Shown: piece by piece, positions 50,947 to 62,026 of the stretch
How the letters are laid out: each line of letters opens with the position of its first letter
Numbering within the stretch: position 1 is the stretch's first letter
Position numbers and translations under genes: made by a program
Source of the DNA: Phocaeicola sp.
GTDB taxonomy: Bacteria > Bacteroidota > Bacteroidia > Bacteroidales > Bacteroidaceae
Direction of reading: 5' to 3'
DNA length: 64,000 nucleotides
Assembly (NCBI GenBank): GCA_022764505.1
Contig: JALEQJ010000006.1
Location: 17,492-81,491 of the forward strand
The notes under the pieces: generated by a model
The model's database searches: none
Told to the model about the DNA's origin: nothing
The model's input: only the letters and a program-made list of their open reading frames with translations

Positions 50947-52664
50947 ACTACAGTTGGAAGCTCTTCTTGAGCTGTGCTGTATTGTTTGGATTATTTACCA
51001 TTGGGGTATCTGTCTTTGAACAATCCAGAGAAAAGGAATGGCGCACCAAAGCCTTGGTGGAGAAGTTGGAATTATATACAGATATTATTTATGCCCATTT
51101 GCCTAAGACAGATAGCAATACCATATTCTCTTATCCGGGAAAAGACTTAGAGCAGATGTTACCTGCCAAACTTCGCATTAGTCTTATCAAACATAATGGA
51201 GATGTATTTTATGATAATTCTATAGAAAGAAGACAGATAGAAAACCATTCGGACAGACCCGAAATTTTGGAAGCAAAGAGCCATCATTGGGGAGTTGGAG
51301 TAAGACGTTCTTCTTCCAACAATATAGAATACCTATACTATGCTAAGCAATTTTCATTCGGATATATTCGGGTAGCATTACCCTATGACATAGAAGCCCG
51401 GCACTTTTTACAAACGGACAATTTATTCTTATACTATGTAGGAGCTTTATTCTTGCTTACCTTACTTTTAATGAACTATGTATTAGGTAAGTTTTCTACT
51501 TCTATCAAGCAGTTACGAGCATTGGCATTTTCCCCGGAGAGTGCGCAGAGCAAAGAATACCATTTCCCCAAAGATGAATTGGGGGATATCAGTGAAAAAA
51601 TACGAGAGCAGTTCAGTAGGCTACAAGAAAAAGAGTCCATCATACTTCACGAAAAAGAAAAACTACTTCAGCACATACATATTTCTGGAGAGGGTATTTG
51701 TTTTTTCTCCAAGAACAAGAAAGTAGACTTTGTGAATGGCTTATTTATGCGTTACATCAATCTGCTGACAGAAGAACCGGATAGCGACCCTAATGTTATA
51801 TGGAATGAACCAATCTTTACTCCCATACAAACATTTATAAAACAAAGAACCGTAGATTTTTTAGATACAGAAATAGAAAAGCATGGCAGAAGATTTTCTT
51901 TGCGTGCCAATCTGTTCAGCGATGAAAGTTGTGAAATTATTCTGAATGATATAACACTTCCTACCAAGAATAAGCTATTGAAACAAGAAATGACAGGAAA
52001 TATCGCTCATGAGCTACGCACACCTGTTACCAGCATCAGAGGATATTTGGAAACCATAAAGGAGCAAGAATTGGACGAAAAAGATACAAAATACTTCATT
52101 ACCAGAGCCTATGAACAAACTATTGTTTTATCTGATCTTATTCGAGATATAAGTCTGATAACACAAATAGAAGGTACAGGAAATTCGTTTCAGATGACTA
52201 CCGTATCATTGTGCGAAGTGGTAGAAACTATTAAAAATGATTTTTCACTACAACTCAAACAGCAAAATATGGTTTTCCAATCTATTCTACCGGAGTGTAT
52301 AGAGGTTTGGGGAAATCAGAATTTGCTCTACGCACTATTGAGAAACTTACTGGAAAATGCCATCAGATATGCAGGAGAAGGAACTACTGTAGTCTTCAAG
52401 TATTTACACAAAGATGAAACTCATCTTCACTTTTCTTTTTATGACACAGGGAAAGGCATAGAGAATGAAGCACATTTACCTCGTCTTTTTGAAAGATTTT
52501 ATCGTGTCAATCAAGGTAGGAGTAGAGATAAAGGAGGTTCCGGTTTAGGACTTTCTATTGTAAAAAATGCAGTACACTTACATCATGGCGAAATATCTGT
52601 ACGCAATAGGAAAGAAGGAGGTCTGGAGTTCCTATTCTCGCTTCCTATAAAAAAGAGCATATAG
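50934..52664 (+). CDS. Sensor histidine kinase
   Basis: H-box GNIAHELRTPVTSIRGYLE, N-box LLRNLLENAIRYA, G-boxes DTGKGIENE and GGSGLGLSIVKNAVHLH. Confidence 0.96.
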   Translation: MQRLNYSWKLFLSCAVLFGLFTIGVSVFEQSREKEWRTKALVEKLELYTDIIYAHLPKTDSNTIFSYPGKDLEQMLPAKLRISLIKHNGDVFYDNSIERRQIENHSDRPEILEAKSHHWGVGVRRSSSNNIEYLYYAKQFSFGYIRVALPYDIEARHFLQTDNLFLYYVGALFLLTLLLMNYVLGKFSTSIKQLRALAFSPESAQSKEYHFPKDELGDISEKIREQFSRLQEKESIILHEKEKLLQHIHISGEGICFFSKNKKVDFVNGLFMRYINLLTEEPDSDPNVIWNEPIFTPIQTFIKQRTVDFLDTEIEKHGRRFSLRANLFSDESCEIILNDITLPTKNKLLKQEMTGNIAHELRTPVTSIRGYLETIKEQELDEKDTKYFITRAYEQTIVLSDLIRDISLITQIEGTGNSFQMTTVSLCEVVETIKNDFSLQLKQQNMVFQSILPECIEVWGNQNLLYALLRNLLENAIRYAGEGTTVVFKYLHKDETHLHFSFYDTGKGIENEAHLPRLFERFYRVNQGRSRDKGGSGLGLSIVKNAVHLHHGEISVRNRKEGGLEFLFSLPIKKSI

Positions 52665-52687
52665 AGAAAAAACGCTCTATATGCTCT
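52654..52687 (+). terminator. Intrinsic terminator after the histidine kinase gene (stem includes the stop codon)
   Basis: AGAGCATATAGAG (52654-52666) / CTCTATATGCTCT (52675-52687), then TTTTTT. The TAG stop is at 52662-52664. Confidence 0.75.
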
Positions 52688-52707
52688 ATGTCTTTTTTAT
52701 TTTTCTA

Positions 52708-53613
52708 TTAAAAGAGTTTCTCCGGATATTCTCCTTGTGCTACCAAGGCTTGTATTTTATCTACTACACCTTGACGATCATCTGCATAAGTTACACCGAA
52801 CCAAGAAGAAGTTGTATCTAAAACTTCTACTGTAGCAGTATGGCTATTGATAAGATTGTTTACTACCAAAGGTATGTAATACTCTGCCTTTATATTGCCG
52901 GAGTTTTCTTTTAGGAAATCTACAAAAGCTTTATCTGAATGAGCGAAATAATCTGGTGTAAATCCCCACATATTCATAGAAACAGGTGTATTTTCGTCTA
53001 TGCTTACCCAAGTTCCATTTTCGTCTTTATAAGAAACTTTACCATCTATACGCATCACTTCTGTGCGTTCTACTACTGTAGTAAGATGATTTTTCTCATC
53101 TGTAGAGCAAACACCACGTGCTACAGTTCCACTCTCAGATAAGGTATTTCCTACACGGAATCCTACCATTGTATATGTATTTTTGCTGTTTTCCGGTAGT
53201 TCACTCAAGAATTTACCCAACTGTGCAAAACTGTCTTTACCATAAAAATCGTCTGCATTGATGACTGCAAAAGGCTCTTTGATGACACTCTTACCCATCA
53301 TTACTGCGTGATTTGTACCCCAAGGTTTAGTTCTACCTTCCGGACAAGTAAAACCTTCCGGCAGTGCATCTATAGACTGAAATACGAGTTCTGTAGGAAT
53401 ATGTCCTTGGTACTTACTTAAAATTTTCTGACGGAAATCTTCTTCAAAATCTTTCCTTATTACGAATACTATTTTACCAAATCCACCTCGAATTGCATCA
53501 AAAATAGAATAGTCCATGATGGTTTCTCCGTTTGGACCTACACCATCTAATTGTTTTAGTCCTCCATAACGGCTACCCATTCCAGCAGCCAAGACAAATA
53601 AAGTAGGTTTCAT
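52708..53613 (-). CDS. Sugar-phosphate nucleotidyltransferase (NTP transferase family)
   Basis: MKPTLFVLAAGMGSRYGGLKQLDGVGPNGETIMDYSIFDA, GTNHAVMMGKSVIKEPFAVINADDFYG. Start at internal ATG 53613. Confidence 0.88.
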   Translation of the reverse strand: MKPTLFVLAAGMGSRYGGLKQLDGVGPNGETIMDYSIFDAIRGGFGKIVFVIRKDFEEDFRQKILSKYQGHIPTELVFQSIDALPEGFTCPEGRTKPWGTNHAVMMGKSVIKEPFAVINADDFYGKDSFAQLGKFLSELPENSKNTYTMVGFRVGNTLSESGTVARGVCSTDEKNHLTTVVERTEVMRIDGKVSYKDENGTWVSIDENTPVSMNMWGFTPDYFAHSDKAFVDFLKENSGNIKAEYYIPLVVNNLINSHTATVEVLDTTSSWFGVTYADDRQGVVDKIQALVAQGEYPEKLF

Positions 53614-53645
53614 ACTTGTTTCTTTTATTGTGTATAATGTTTTCA

Positions 53646-53653
53646 CAAAGGTA
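53646..53653 (-). promoter_or_regulatory. Putative -7 box (TACCTTTG) for the nucleotidyltransferase gene
   Basis: CAAAGGTA on the plus strand 33 bp upstream of ATG 53613. Confidence 0.5.
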
Positions 53654-53711
53654 TAGATTTATATAGATGCTATCAAAAAGTTGAGTGCTTTCCTTCTTGT
53701 TTCTATCATTA

Positions 53712-53777
53712 TTCCGTTATTGTTCGGAAAATCTTCCGTGCTTGTTCGGAATGAATTCCGATGCTGTTCGGAAGATC
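53712..53777. repeat. 22-bp tandem repeat array, family B (three units, TTCCG...TGTTCGGAA)
   Basis: TTCCGTTATTGTTCGGAAAATC / TTCCGTGCTTGTTCGGAATGAA / TTCCGATGCTGTTCGGAAGATC at exact 22-bp intervals (53712, 53734, 53756). Confidence 0.9.
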
Positions 53778-53803
53778 TGTTGTCCTAATAAAGAGCAACA
53801 AAA

Positions 53804-53835
53804 AAAGAGAGAAACTCACAAAAGTTTCTCTCTTT
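53804..53835 (-). terminator. Intrinsic terminator of lpxB
   Basis: AAAGAGAGAAACT / AGTTTCTCTCTTT 13-bp stem, then TTTT on the minus strand. Confidence 0.8.
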
Positions 53836-53862
53836 AAGTTTATTTTTGCTCGTTAGGTTAGA

Positions 53863-54996
53863 TTATTCTTTTCCGAGACAGTTTATAATAGCCGTAGCTG
53901 CTTTTTCCGAAGCAGAATCTTCCCCTAAACAAGATTTGAGTTCTTGGTAACCGGACAATTGTTTTTTACGTTTTTCTCCTCCACCTAAAATTCCTTGTAA
54001 CTCTTGTGTCAAATTCTTTATGGTATAGTCTTTTGCGACCAATTCCGGGATAAGTTCTTTATTCAGGATAAGATTGACCAATGAAATATACTCCACTTTC
54101 AAGAAATGCTTTTTAAGCCATGAAATTACCGGAGGAATAGGGGTGGCATAACAAACTATCTGAGGAACATCAAGCAATGCCGTTTCTAAAGTAGCTGTAC
54201 CAGAGGTAACTAAAGCTACAGAAGAGTGGGAGAGTAAGGCATAAGTCTGATCATAAACGATAGATACTCCTTCTTTTATATACGGAGCGTAGTAAGAAGG
54301 GTCTATGCCGGGAGCTGCAGCAATCACTGCTTGATAATGCCGAAACTCCTTTGTTGCATAAAGCATCTTGGGCAAATTATCTTCTATTTCCTTCTTTCTG
54401 CTACCGGCTAAAAGGGCAATGATAGGCTTGTCCAAGGTAAGATTGTTCTTTTGATAAAAAGCTGTTTTCTCTTCCTTATATTGAGCTTTGAATGCTTTAA
54501 TAGCATCTACACAAGGATTTCCTACATAGTGAATAGGATATTGGTGCTTCCGATAGAAATCCACTTCAAAGGGAAGAATGGAGAATAATTCGTCTATATT
54601 CTTTTTAATCTGTTTGATACGCCCTTCTTTCCATGCCCAAATTTTGGGAGATATATAGTAATAAGTGGGTATACCATACTTCTTAGTAAATGCAGCTATC
54701 TTCAGATTAAATCCGGGATAATCTACAAGAATCACTACATCTGGTTGCCACGAAAGTATATCTGTTTTACAGGCTGATAAGTTACGTAAGATGGTAGGTA
54801 AATGAAGCAATACGGTAACGAAACCCATAAAAGCCATTTCTTTGTAATGCTTTACGAGAGTTCCTCCCACAGCTTGCATCAAATCGCCTCCTAAAAAACG
54901 AAATTCTGCTTGAGCATCTTTTTCCTTTAGTGCTCTCATTAAATTGGAAGCATGTAAATCTCCGGATGCTTCACCTACTACAAGATAGTATTTCAT
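53863..54996 (-). CDS. lpxB: Lipid-A-disaccharide synthase
   Basis: MKYYLVVGEASGDLHASNLMRAL, FRFLGGDLMQAVGG, VDYPGFNLKIA, YYISPKIWAWKEGRIKQIKK, LLAGSRKKEI. Confidence 0.97.
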   Translation of the reverse strand: MKYYLVVGEASGDLHASNLMRALKEKDAQAEFRFLGGDLMQAVGGTLVKHYKEMAFMGFVTVLLHLPTILRNLSACKTDILSWQPDVVILVDYPGFNLKIAAFTKKYGIPTYYYISPKIWAWKEGRIKQIKKNIDELFSILPFEVDFYRKHQYPIHYVGNPCVDAIKAFKAQYKEEKTAFYQKNNLTLDKPIIALLAGSRKKEIEDNLPKMLYATKEFRHYQAVIAAAPGIDPSYYAPYIKEGVSIVYDQTYALLSHSSVALVTSGTATLETALLDVPQIVCYATPIPPVISWLKKHFLKVEYISLVNLILNKELIPELVAKDYTIKNLTQELQGILGGGEKRKKQLSGYQELKSCLGEDSASEKAATAIINCLGKE

Positions 54997-55004
54997 CTTA
55001 CTAA

Positions 55005-55781
55005 TTAACGAACCAATGTTTGCAATTCTTTCATTGCAGAGTAAGCAGTTACATCTATTTGCACAGGTGTAATAGCTGCATATCCGTGTTCCAATGCCCA
55101 GTGATCTGTATCTTCTGCTTCAGGCTCTTCATTATGAAATTCTCCCACTGTCCAAAAATAAGGTTTTCCTGTAGGGTGGGTAGCTTTGATATATTCATTA
55201 ACCCAAGTACCTTTGGTTTGTCTACAGATTTTTACACCTCTAAGTTGCTGAATTTTTGGGAAGTTTACATTTAAACAAACACCTATAGGAAGTCCCTGTT
55301 CTAAAATTTGAGTAACGATATCTACTATGGTAGAAGTAATAGGGGAAAAATCTGCTTGACTATTATGGTCGCAGAGAGAAAAGCCGATAGAATGAATGCC
55401 TTTCATACAGCCTTCCAACACGATGCCCAAGGTTCCTGAATAATGCACATTCACAGAAGAGTTATCCCCATGATTTATGCCACCGATAACTAAGTCGGGA
55501 ATTTCTGTTAAGACATCGTGGAGTGCCAATTTTACACAGTCTACAGGTGTGCCGGAACATTTATAAAACGAGAAATTTTCAGCTTCAGAAATTAATTGAT
55601 AGCGTAAAGGCTGCGTAATAGTCAATGCACCTGCAAATCCCGAACGAGGTCCATCTGGTGCCATTACTACGAGATTAGCCAATGGACGTAGCACTTCTAT
55701 GAGTGTAAGCAATCCTTTTGCATCGTATCCATCATCATTAGACAGTAATATCAGTGGTTTCTTCTTTATTTTATTCTCCAT
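55005..55781 (-). CDS. surE: 5'/3'-nucleotidase SurE
   Basis: ILLSNDDGYDAKGLLTLIEVL-type start, MAPDGPRSGFAGALTI, SGTPVDCVKLAL, VIGGINHGDNSSVNVHYSGTLG. Confidence 0.97.
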   Translation of the reverse strand: MENKIKKKPLILLSNDDGYDAKGLLTLIEVLRPLANLVVMAPDGPRSGFAGALTITQPLRYQLISEAENFSFYKCSGTPVDCVKLALHDVLTEIPDLVIGGINHGDNSSVNVHYSGTLGIVLEGCMKGIHSIGFSLCDHNSQADFSPITSTIVDIVTQILEQGLPIGVCLNVNFPKIQQLRGVKICRQTKGTWVNEYIKATHPTGKPYFWTVGEFHNEEPEAEDTDHWALEHGYAAITPVQIDVTAYSAMKELQTLVR

Positions 55782-55791
55782 AAATCAATGC

Positions 55792-56694
55792 TTAAAATAA
55801 TGATTTGAAAAGGGTAGGATAGGGTGTCTCAAAAGACAAAGTTTCTCCGGTTACAGGGTGATAGAATGATAGCTTAAAGGCGTGTAGTGCCAAGCGTGAA
55901 AATTGATTTTCTTCGCCTCCATAACGAATATCACCCAATACGGGGTGTCCTAAATCGCTCATATGCACACGTATCTGATTTTTTCTTCCTGTTTCCAATT
56001 GTAGTTCTATCAAAGAGTGATGAGCAGAACGTTTCAAAGTATGATAATGAGTAACAGAGAATTTTCCACCATCGTCTGTAGGGCTGGAAGATACATATAG
56101 TTTCCTATCGGTAAGCCAAGACTCTACAACTCCTTGATTCTTTTCTACCTTCCCATTAACTACAGCTACATATCTTCTGTCAAATACAATTTGATGCCAG
56201 TTATCTCTGAGTGTCCGCTGCGTTTTGTCGTCTTTGGCATACATCATAATACCGGAGGTTTCTCTGTCTAATCTATGCACTACAAATACCCTATTATTGC
56301 GATGCTTTCTTTTCACATACTCAGAAAGTATGTGTTGGGCTGTTTTCTCTTTTTGAGAATCTGTAGCCACACTGAGCAAGCCTTCTTTTTTCTCTATCAC
56401 GATGATGTATGCATCTTCGTATAAGATCTTTATGAGTGGGTGTCTAAAGTCTTGTTTATTCTTCTCTTTGCTTATTTGCACCTTCATTCCTGCAGACAAA
56501 GGGAAATTAAATAAAGTCTGAATGGTTCCATTCACTAAAACAAGCCTATTAGAAAGAATAGACTTAGCACGATTTCTGCTTATACCGGACATAGCTTTCA
56601 TCAAGAAAGAGAGTAGTTCATCATTCTCTTTTACCGTGAAAGAAAGATAACGAGGTACAGCTCTTGGCATTCTACGATTATTTGAAGACTTCAT
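55792..56694 (-). CDS. RluA/RluD-family rRNA pseudouridine synthase
   Basis: S4-like N-terminus; VVHRLDRETSGIMMYAKDDKTQ; RKNQIRVHMSDLGHPVLGD. Start at ATG 56694, with a TGA/ATG overlap with the upstream gene. Confidence 0.93.
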   Translation of the reverse strand: MKSSNNRRMPRAVPRYLSFTVKENDELLSFLMKAMSGISRNRAKSILSNRLVLVNGTIQTLFNFPLSAGMKVQISKEKNKQDFRHPLIKILYEDAYIIVIEKKEGLLSVATDSQKEKTAQHILSEYVKRKHRNNRVFVVHRLDRETSGIMMYAKDDKTQRTLRDNWHQIVFDRRYVAVVNGKVEKNQGVVESWLTDRKLYVSSSPTDDGGKFSVTHYHTLKRSAHHSLIELQLETGRKNQIRVHMSDLGHPVLGDIRYGGEENQFSRLALHAFKLSFYHPVTGETLSFETPYPTLFKSLF

Positions 56695-58115
56695 AAGGGG
56701 CGTTTTACTAAAAGGACTACATTTTCTACATGATGTGTATGTGGAAACATATCTACCGGCTGGACTTTTTGGACAGCATACATATTGTCCAGCAATTGTA
56801 AATCGCGTGCTTGTGTGGCAGGGTTGCAACTTACATATACGATTCTTTCCGGAGCTGCAAAAAGTATGGTATCTACTACATCAGTGTGCATTCCTGCACG
56901 AGGTGGATCTGTAATGATCACATCGGGTCTTCCATGCTCCTCTATAAATGTTTTGTTCAATACATCTTTCATATCCCCGGCATAAAAGAGGGTGTTTGAT
57001 ATATTATTAAACTGAGAATTTATTTTAGCATCTTCTATGGCTTCCTCTACATACTCCACACCGATAACTTGCTTGGCTTGTTTAGCTATGAAATTGGCTA
57101 TAGTACCGGTTCCTGTATATAAATCATAAACTAATTCATTACCTGTCAGTTGTGCAAACTCTCTTGCTACTTGGTACAAGCGTAATGCTTGTTCTGAATT
57201 GGTTTGATAGAAAGACTTGGCACCTACTTTGAACTTCAAGTCCTCCATTTCTTCTATGATATGGTCTTTTCCTTTGAAGCAAATAGGGGTGAGATCTCCT
57301 ATGGTATCATTACATTTATTGTTGATGACATACATCAAAGAGGTAATCTCAGGAAATTCATTGGCTACGTAGTTCAGTAACTTATTGGCTATTACTTCCT
57401 CTGCTTCGGTCTCTATCTTGAACTGAAAAAGCACCATCAATTCACCTGTAGAACTATTGCGTACCATCATATTTCTCAAAATCCCTATTTGATTTCTCAA
57501 ATCGAAAAAAGGAATGCCGTTTTCTATCGCATATGTTCTTATTTTATTGCGTAAAACATTGGTAATATCATCTTGCAAATAGCATTTCTGAATATCTAAA
57601 ACCTTATCGAATGCACCGGGAATGTGAAAACCCAATGCTTCCATACGGTCATATTTTACGTCCTGCTTTACTTCTTCTTCTGTGAGCCATCTTTTATTGG
57701 AGAAGGTGTATTCCAATTTATTTCTATAGCAAACAGTTTTTTCTGAACCTATGATAGGGGAGATTTCCGGAAAATTTATCTTGCCTATACGAGTAAGGTT
57801 GTCATACACTTGCTTTTGTTTGTAGTGTATCTGTTCTTCGTAAGAAAGACACTGCCATTTGCAACCGCCACATACGCCATAATGTTCACAAAAAGGAGTT
57901 GCACGCTTTTCGGACGCTTCGTGTAAACGTACAGCTACTCCCTCTGCATAATGGTTCTTCTTACGTTTTATTTGTATATCTACTAAGTCTCCGGGTACAA
58001 CAAAAGGTACAAATACGACCAAATCATTTACTTTAGCCACCGCTTTTCCTTCTGCAGCAACATCTGTTATATACACTTTCTCCAATAATGGGAGATCTTT
58101 CTTCTTCCGAGCCAC
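56691..58115 (-). CDS. rlmD: 23S rRNA (uracil-5-)-methyltransferase (RlmD/RumA family)
   Basis: TRAM domain, CEHYGVCGGCKWQ Fe-S cluster motif, VYDLYTGTGTIANFIA, DPPRAGMH, VYVSCNPATQARDL. Confidence 0.95.
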   Translation of the reverse strand: MARKKKDLPLLEKVYITDVAAEGKAVAKVNDLVVFVPFVVPGDLVDIQIKRKKNHYAEGVAVRLHEASEKRATPFCEHYGVCGGCKWQCLSYEEQIHYKQKQVYDNLTRIGKINFPEISPIIGSEKTVCYRNKLEYTFSNKRWLTEEEVKQDVKYDRMEALGFHIPGAFDKVLDIQKCYLQDDITNVLRNKIRTYAIENGIPFFDLRNQIGILRNMMVRNSSTGELMVLFQFKIETEAEEVIANKLLNYVANEFPEITSLMYVINNKCNDTIGDLTPICFKGKDHIIEEMEDLKFKVGAKSFYQTNSEQALRLYQVAREFAQLTGNELVYDLYTGTGTIANFIAKQAKQVIGVEYVEEAIEDAKINSQFNNISNTLFYAGDMKDVLNKTFIEEHGRPDVIITDPPRAGMHTDVVDTILFAAPERIVYVSCNPATQARDLQLLDNMYAVQKVQPVDMFPHTHHVENVVLLVKRPL

Positions 58116-58120
58116 TTACT

Positions 58121-58474
58121 TTATTTGATAATTTTATTGGTTTGGGTATCAGGAAAAACTACTGTGGGAACAAACTGTTTTGCTTCTTCAAAAGGCATAA
58201 GCGCATACGACATAATAATGACGATATCGCCAACTTGCACTTTTCTGGCAGCAGCTCCATTGAGACAGATACTACCGCTACCACGTTCTCCTTTTATGAT
58301 ATAGGTTTCTAATCGTTCTCCGTTGTTATTGTTTACTATTTGCACTTTTTCTCCAGCTATCAAATTAGCTGCGTCCATTAAATCCTCGTCTATGGTGATA
58401 CTGCCTATATAATTAAGATTAGCTTCTGTTACAGTAACACAGTGCAATTTTGATTTTAATACCTCTATAAGCAT
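58121..58474 (-). CDS. panD: Aspartate 1-decarboxylase
   Basis: [58 protein letters not shown]. Confidence 0.97.
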   Translation of the reverse strand: MLIEVLKSKLHCVTVTEANLNYIGSITIDEDLMDAANLIAGEKVQIVNNNNGERLETYIIKGERGSGSICLNGAAARKVQVGDIVIIMSYALMPFEEAKQFVPTVVFPDTQTNKIIK

Positions 58475-58479
58475 AGGAG

Positions 58480-59331
58480 CTATTTATTATTCTTTAATGT
58501 GATATTATCTATAAGCCTTACTTCTCCGCAGAAAACTGTGATACAGCCTACTATATAGGAAGCATCTTGCCAGTTTTCTATTGGTTGTAAGGTATTTCCA
58601 TCTATAATTTCAAAATAATCCAAGTCAAGACCTTCGGAGGATTTTATTTCATTTTCCACCCATACTTTTAGAGAGGGTAGTGTGTATGTATCCACTTTTT
58701 CTTTGGCAGAAAATAAGGTCTTTGAAATGTTGAGTGCTTGAGTACGTTGGATAGGAGTTAAGCGCATATTTCTGCTACTCATAGCCAATCCATCTTTTTC
58801 ACGCATAATAGGGCAACCTACAATTTCTATCTGAAAAGGGTAAGTACGAACCATTTCACGAATAATAGCCAACTGTTGGAAGTCTTTTTCTCCAAAATAA
58901 GCACGTGTAGGATTGGTCAATGTAAATAACTTACTCACAATTTGACAAACACCATTAAAATGACCCGGACGAGCCTTTCCCTCCATAACCTCATCTAAAG
59001 GAGGATAAGAGAAGATACGTGTATCTTTAGTCGGATATACATCTTCAACAGTAGGAGCAAACACAATATCTACATTCGCTTTTTCCAACAAAGCTAAATC
59101 AGCCTCCAATGTACGTGGATACTTTTTTAAGTCTTCCGGATCATTAAACTGCGTTGGATTGACAAAAATACTAATTACCGTAATATCATTTTCAGATGTA
59201 GCTTTTTCTACTAAAGATAAATGCCCTTGATGTAATGCACCCATAGTAGGAACCAAGCCGATAAACTTTTTACTATCATAATGGGGGAGTAAGGCTTTTT
59301 TTAGCTCTTCCGATGAAGTTATAACTTTCAT
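58480..59331 (-). CDS. panC: Pantothenate synthetase
   Basis: [73 protein letters not shown]. Start at ATG 59331. Confidence 0.97.
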   Translation of the reverse strand: MKVITSSEELKKALLPHYDSKKFIGLVPTMGALHQGHLSLVEKATSENDITVISIFVNPTQFNDPEDLKKYPRTLEADLALLEKANVDIVFAPTVEDVYPTKDTRIFSYPPLDEVMEGKARPGHFNGVCQIVSKLFTLTNPTRAYFGEKDFQQLAIIREMVRTYPFQIEIVGCPIMREKDGLAMSSRNMRLTPIQRTQALNISKTLFSAKEKVDTYTLPSLKVWVENEIKSSEGLDLDYFEIIDGNTLQPIENWQDASYIVGCITVFCGEVRLIDNITLKNNK

Positions 59332-59380
59332 ATTCCTTATTTCGTTTATCAATATAATTGAACATAATGGAAATTATGCG

Positions 59381-59388
59381 CAAATATA
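59381..59388 (-). promoter_or_regulatory. Putative -7 box (TATATTTG) for panC-panD-rlmD-pseudouridine synthase
   Basis: CAAATATA on the plus strand 50 bp upstream of ATG 59331. Confidence 0.4.
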
Positions 59389-59450
59389 GAAACAATAAGA
59401 TGGTATGCTATAATTCTGCGTTATCCATCTTATTGTGTTCCTTTTGTTCA

Positions 59451-62018
59451 TTATTCTATATTAAACCAGCGCACATAGCAAAAATCTTGTCTATGCGCTA
59501 AGGTACTTTCTTTAGGGAACATTCTGATAGCTTGTTTGAAACTACCAGCATTCCTCATTATATATTTTAATTGGAATGTATATATGTTTCCTTCTACTTT
59601 TTCTATTTGCATAGGTTCTATGCTACTGATCATCTCTTTTCCTTCAGCGTCTGTTCCTATAGTAACTAATTCTAATCCTACAGCATCTAATAATCCTTTT
59701 TGGTCAATTGTACAATGCAAGGTATATTCTTTACCTGCTTCGTATGCTTGTTCTATGGAGTTTTGTATGGAAATCAATTCTATAGCGTCCCATTTATTGG
59801 CTACTTCTTCTTTCCATAAAGCAATCCTTTTTACTTCTGCATAATTGTTGGATATGAGGAATTTATAGCGTTCTGCTTCCGGTTCATAGAACTTGGTATA
59901 ATAATCGTCCAACTGTCTCTTCATTGTATAATGAGGAGCTATTTGTGCGATAGAGTTCTTGATGGTTTTTATCCAGCCCTGTGAATACCCTTTCTCATTT
60001 TGTGCATAGTACAACGGAAGAATCTCGTTTTCTAATATACTGTATATAGTGGCAGCATCCAGCTGGTCTTGATAAGCTTGGTTCTGATAGGTTCGTTTAT
60101 CTGTGAGTGCCCAACCGGCTCCTTCTCTATACCCTTCCAACCACCAACCATCTAATACGGAGAAGTTTACAACACCATTCATCAAGGCTTTTTCTCCAGA
60201 AGTTCCAGACGCTTCCAATGGACGTGTAGGGGTATTCATCCATATATCTACACCGGAAACCAATCTGCGTGCTAAACGCATATCATAGTTTTCCAAAAAT
60301 ATGATTTTCCCTAAAAATTCCGGCATCTTGGATATTTCCACGATCCGCTGAATAAGCCCCTGCCCTGCTCCATCGTGTGGGTGTGCTTTTCCTGCAAATA
60401 GGAATTGTACCGGACGGTCTGGATTATTGACTATTTTAGAGAGTCGGTCTAAGTCTGTGAAGAGCAGATGCGCACGCTTATAAGTTGCAAAACGGCGAGC
60501 AAATCCTATCAGGAGTGCATTGGGATTTATCTTATTCATAAGAGATACTACACGAGAAGGATCTCCTTGATTTTTCAGCCATTTGTCTTTGAATTCTTCT
60601 CTTATATAGGAGATGAGTTTATGCTTCAAAGCCAAACGAGTATTCCAAATCTCTTCATCGGGAACTTCGTATATTTTCTCCCAGATTTTTTCGTTAGATT
60701 GATCTCTAAAGAAATCTTTAGAGAAGTGCTTTTTATACAAAGCTTTCCATTCGGAAGAACACCATGTAGGAAAGTGTACTCCATTGGTTACATAGCCCAC
60801 GTGAGATTCTTCGGGGAAATATCCTTTCCATATATCAGAGAACATTTCTTGAGAAACTTTGCCGTGTAACCAGCTTACGCCATTCACTTCTTGACAAGTA
60901 TTGCACGCAAATGTAGACATACAGAAACGTTCGTTTATATCTCCTGGATTGATGCGTCCTAAGTTCATAAAGTCTTCCCAAGATATACTCATACGCTGTG
61001 GATAACCACCCATATACTTTCCGAACAGGGTTTCGTCAAAATAGTCGTGTCCTGCAGGTACCGGAGTATGAACTGTGTATAATGAAGATGCCTTCACAAT
61101 TTCCATAGCTTCTCCAAAGGTAAATCCACTTTCTACATAATCGCAAAGTCTTTGCACATTGCAAAGAGCTGCATGGCCTTCATTGCAGTGGTAAATATCT
61201 TTTTGGATACCCAATTTCTTCAAGAGTAAAACCCCACCTATACCCAATAAAATTTCTTGTTTAAGTCTGTTTTCCCAATCTCCTCCATAGAGCTGATGTG
61301 TGATACATCTATCATATTCACTATTCAATTCATTGTCTGTATCCAGAAGGTAAAGTGGCACACGTCCTACATTTACTCTCCAAACATAGGTATAGACTTT
61401 GTAATCCAAGTAAGGAACTTCTACGATGAGTGGTGTTCCGTTTTCATCTAAAACTCGTTCCAAAGGTAAGCTGCCAAAGTTTTGTGCTTCGTAGTTGGCT
61501 ACTTGTTGTCCTTCCATAGAAAGACCTTGAGTAAAATAACCATATCTATATAAGAAACCTATGGCACACAGATCTACATTACTATCCGAAGCTTCTTTCA
61601 GATAATCGCCAGCCAATACACCCAAGCCTCCTGAATAAATTTTCAAGACACTTGTCAATCCATACTCCATACAAAAATAGGCTACAGAAGGACGTGCTGT
61701 ATTGGGTTTCTCTGCCATATATGCCTTAAACTTCTGATATACTTCACCGGCACGAGATAAAAAACTTTCGTCTGTACTTAACTCGTTCAGTTTCTCATAG
61801 CTGAGACGCTCCAAAAGTAGTACCGGGTTACAACCTACTTGTTCCCAAAGGACAGGATCTATTTGTTTATAGAGCTCTGTGGCTTCTTCATTCCAAGCCC
61901 ACCATATATTACGTGCAAGTTCTTCTAACATTTGTAAAGAGGCAGGTACATAGGATTTCACCGTAATCTCTTTCCAAATGGGGTGATTTGCTTTATTTGT
62001 TTTCACTTTCATACTCAT
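59451..62018 (-). CDS. glgP: Alpha-glucan (glycogen) phosphorylase
   Basis: [102 protein letters not shown]. Confidence 0.95.
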   Translation of the reverse strand: MSMKVKTNKANHPIWKEITVKSYVPASLQMLEELARNIWWAWNEEATELYKQIDPVLWEQVGCNPVLLLERLSYEKLNELSTDESFLSRAGEVYQKFKAYMAEKPNTARPSVAYFCMEYGLTSVLKIYSGGLGVLAGDYLKEASDSNVDLCAIGFLYRYGYFTQGLSMEGQQVANYEAQNFGSLPLERVLDENGTPLIVEVPYLDYKVYTYVWRVNVGRVPLYLLDTDNELNSEYDRCITHQLYGGDWENRLKQEILLGIGGVLLLKKLGIQKDIYHCNEGHAALCNVQRLCDYVESGFTFGEAMEIVKASSLYTVHTPVPAGHDYFDETLFGKYMGGYPQRMSISWEDFMNLGRINPGDINERFCMSTFACNTCQEVNGVSWLHGKVSQEMFSDIWKGYFPEESHVGYVTNGVHFPTWCSSEWKALYKKHFSKDFFRDQSNEKIWEKIYEVPDEEIWNTRLALKHKLISYIREEFKDKWLKNQGDPSRVVSLMNKINPNALLIGFARRFATYKRAHLLFTDLDRLSKIVNNPDRPVQFLFAGKAHPHDGAGQGLIQRIVEISKMPEFLGKIIFLENYDMRLARRLVSGVDIWMNTPTRPLEASGTSGEKALMNGVVNFSVLDGWWLEGYREGAGWALTDKRTYQNQAYQDQLDAATIYSILENEILPLYYAQNEKGYSQGWIKTIKNSIAQIAPHYTMKRQLDDYYTKFYEPEAERYKFLISNNYAEVKRIALWKEEVANKWDAIELISIQNSIEQAYEAGKEYTLHCTIDQKGLLDAVGLELVTIGTDAEGKEMISSIEPMQIEKVEGNIYTFQLKYIMRNAGSFKQAIRMFPKESTLAHRQDFCYVRWFNIE

Positions 62019-62026
62019 AATCTCGT

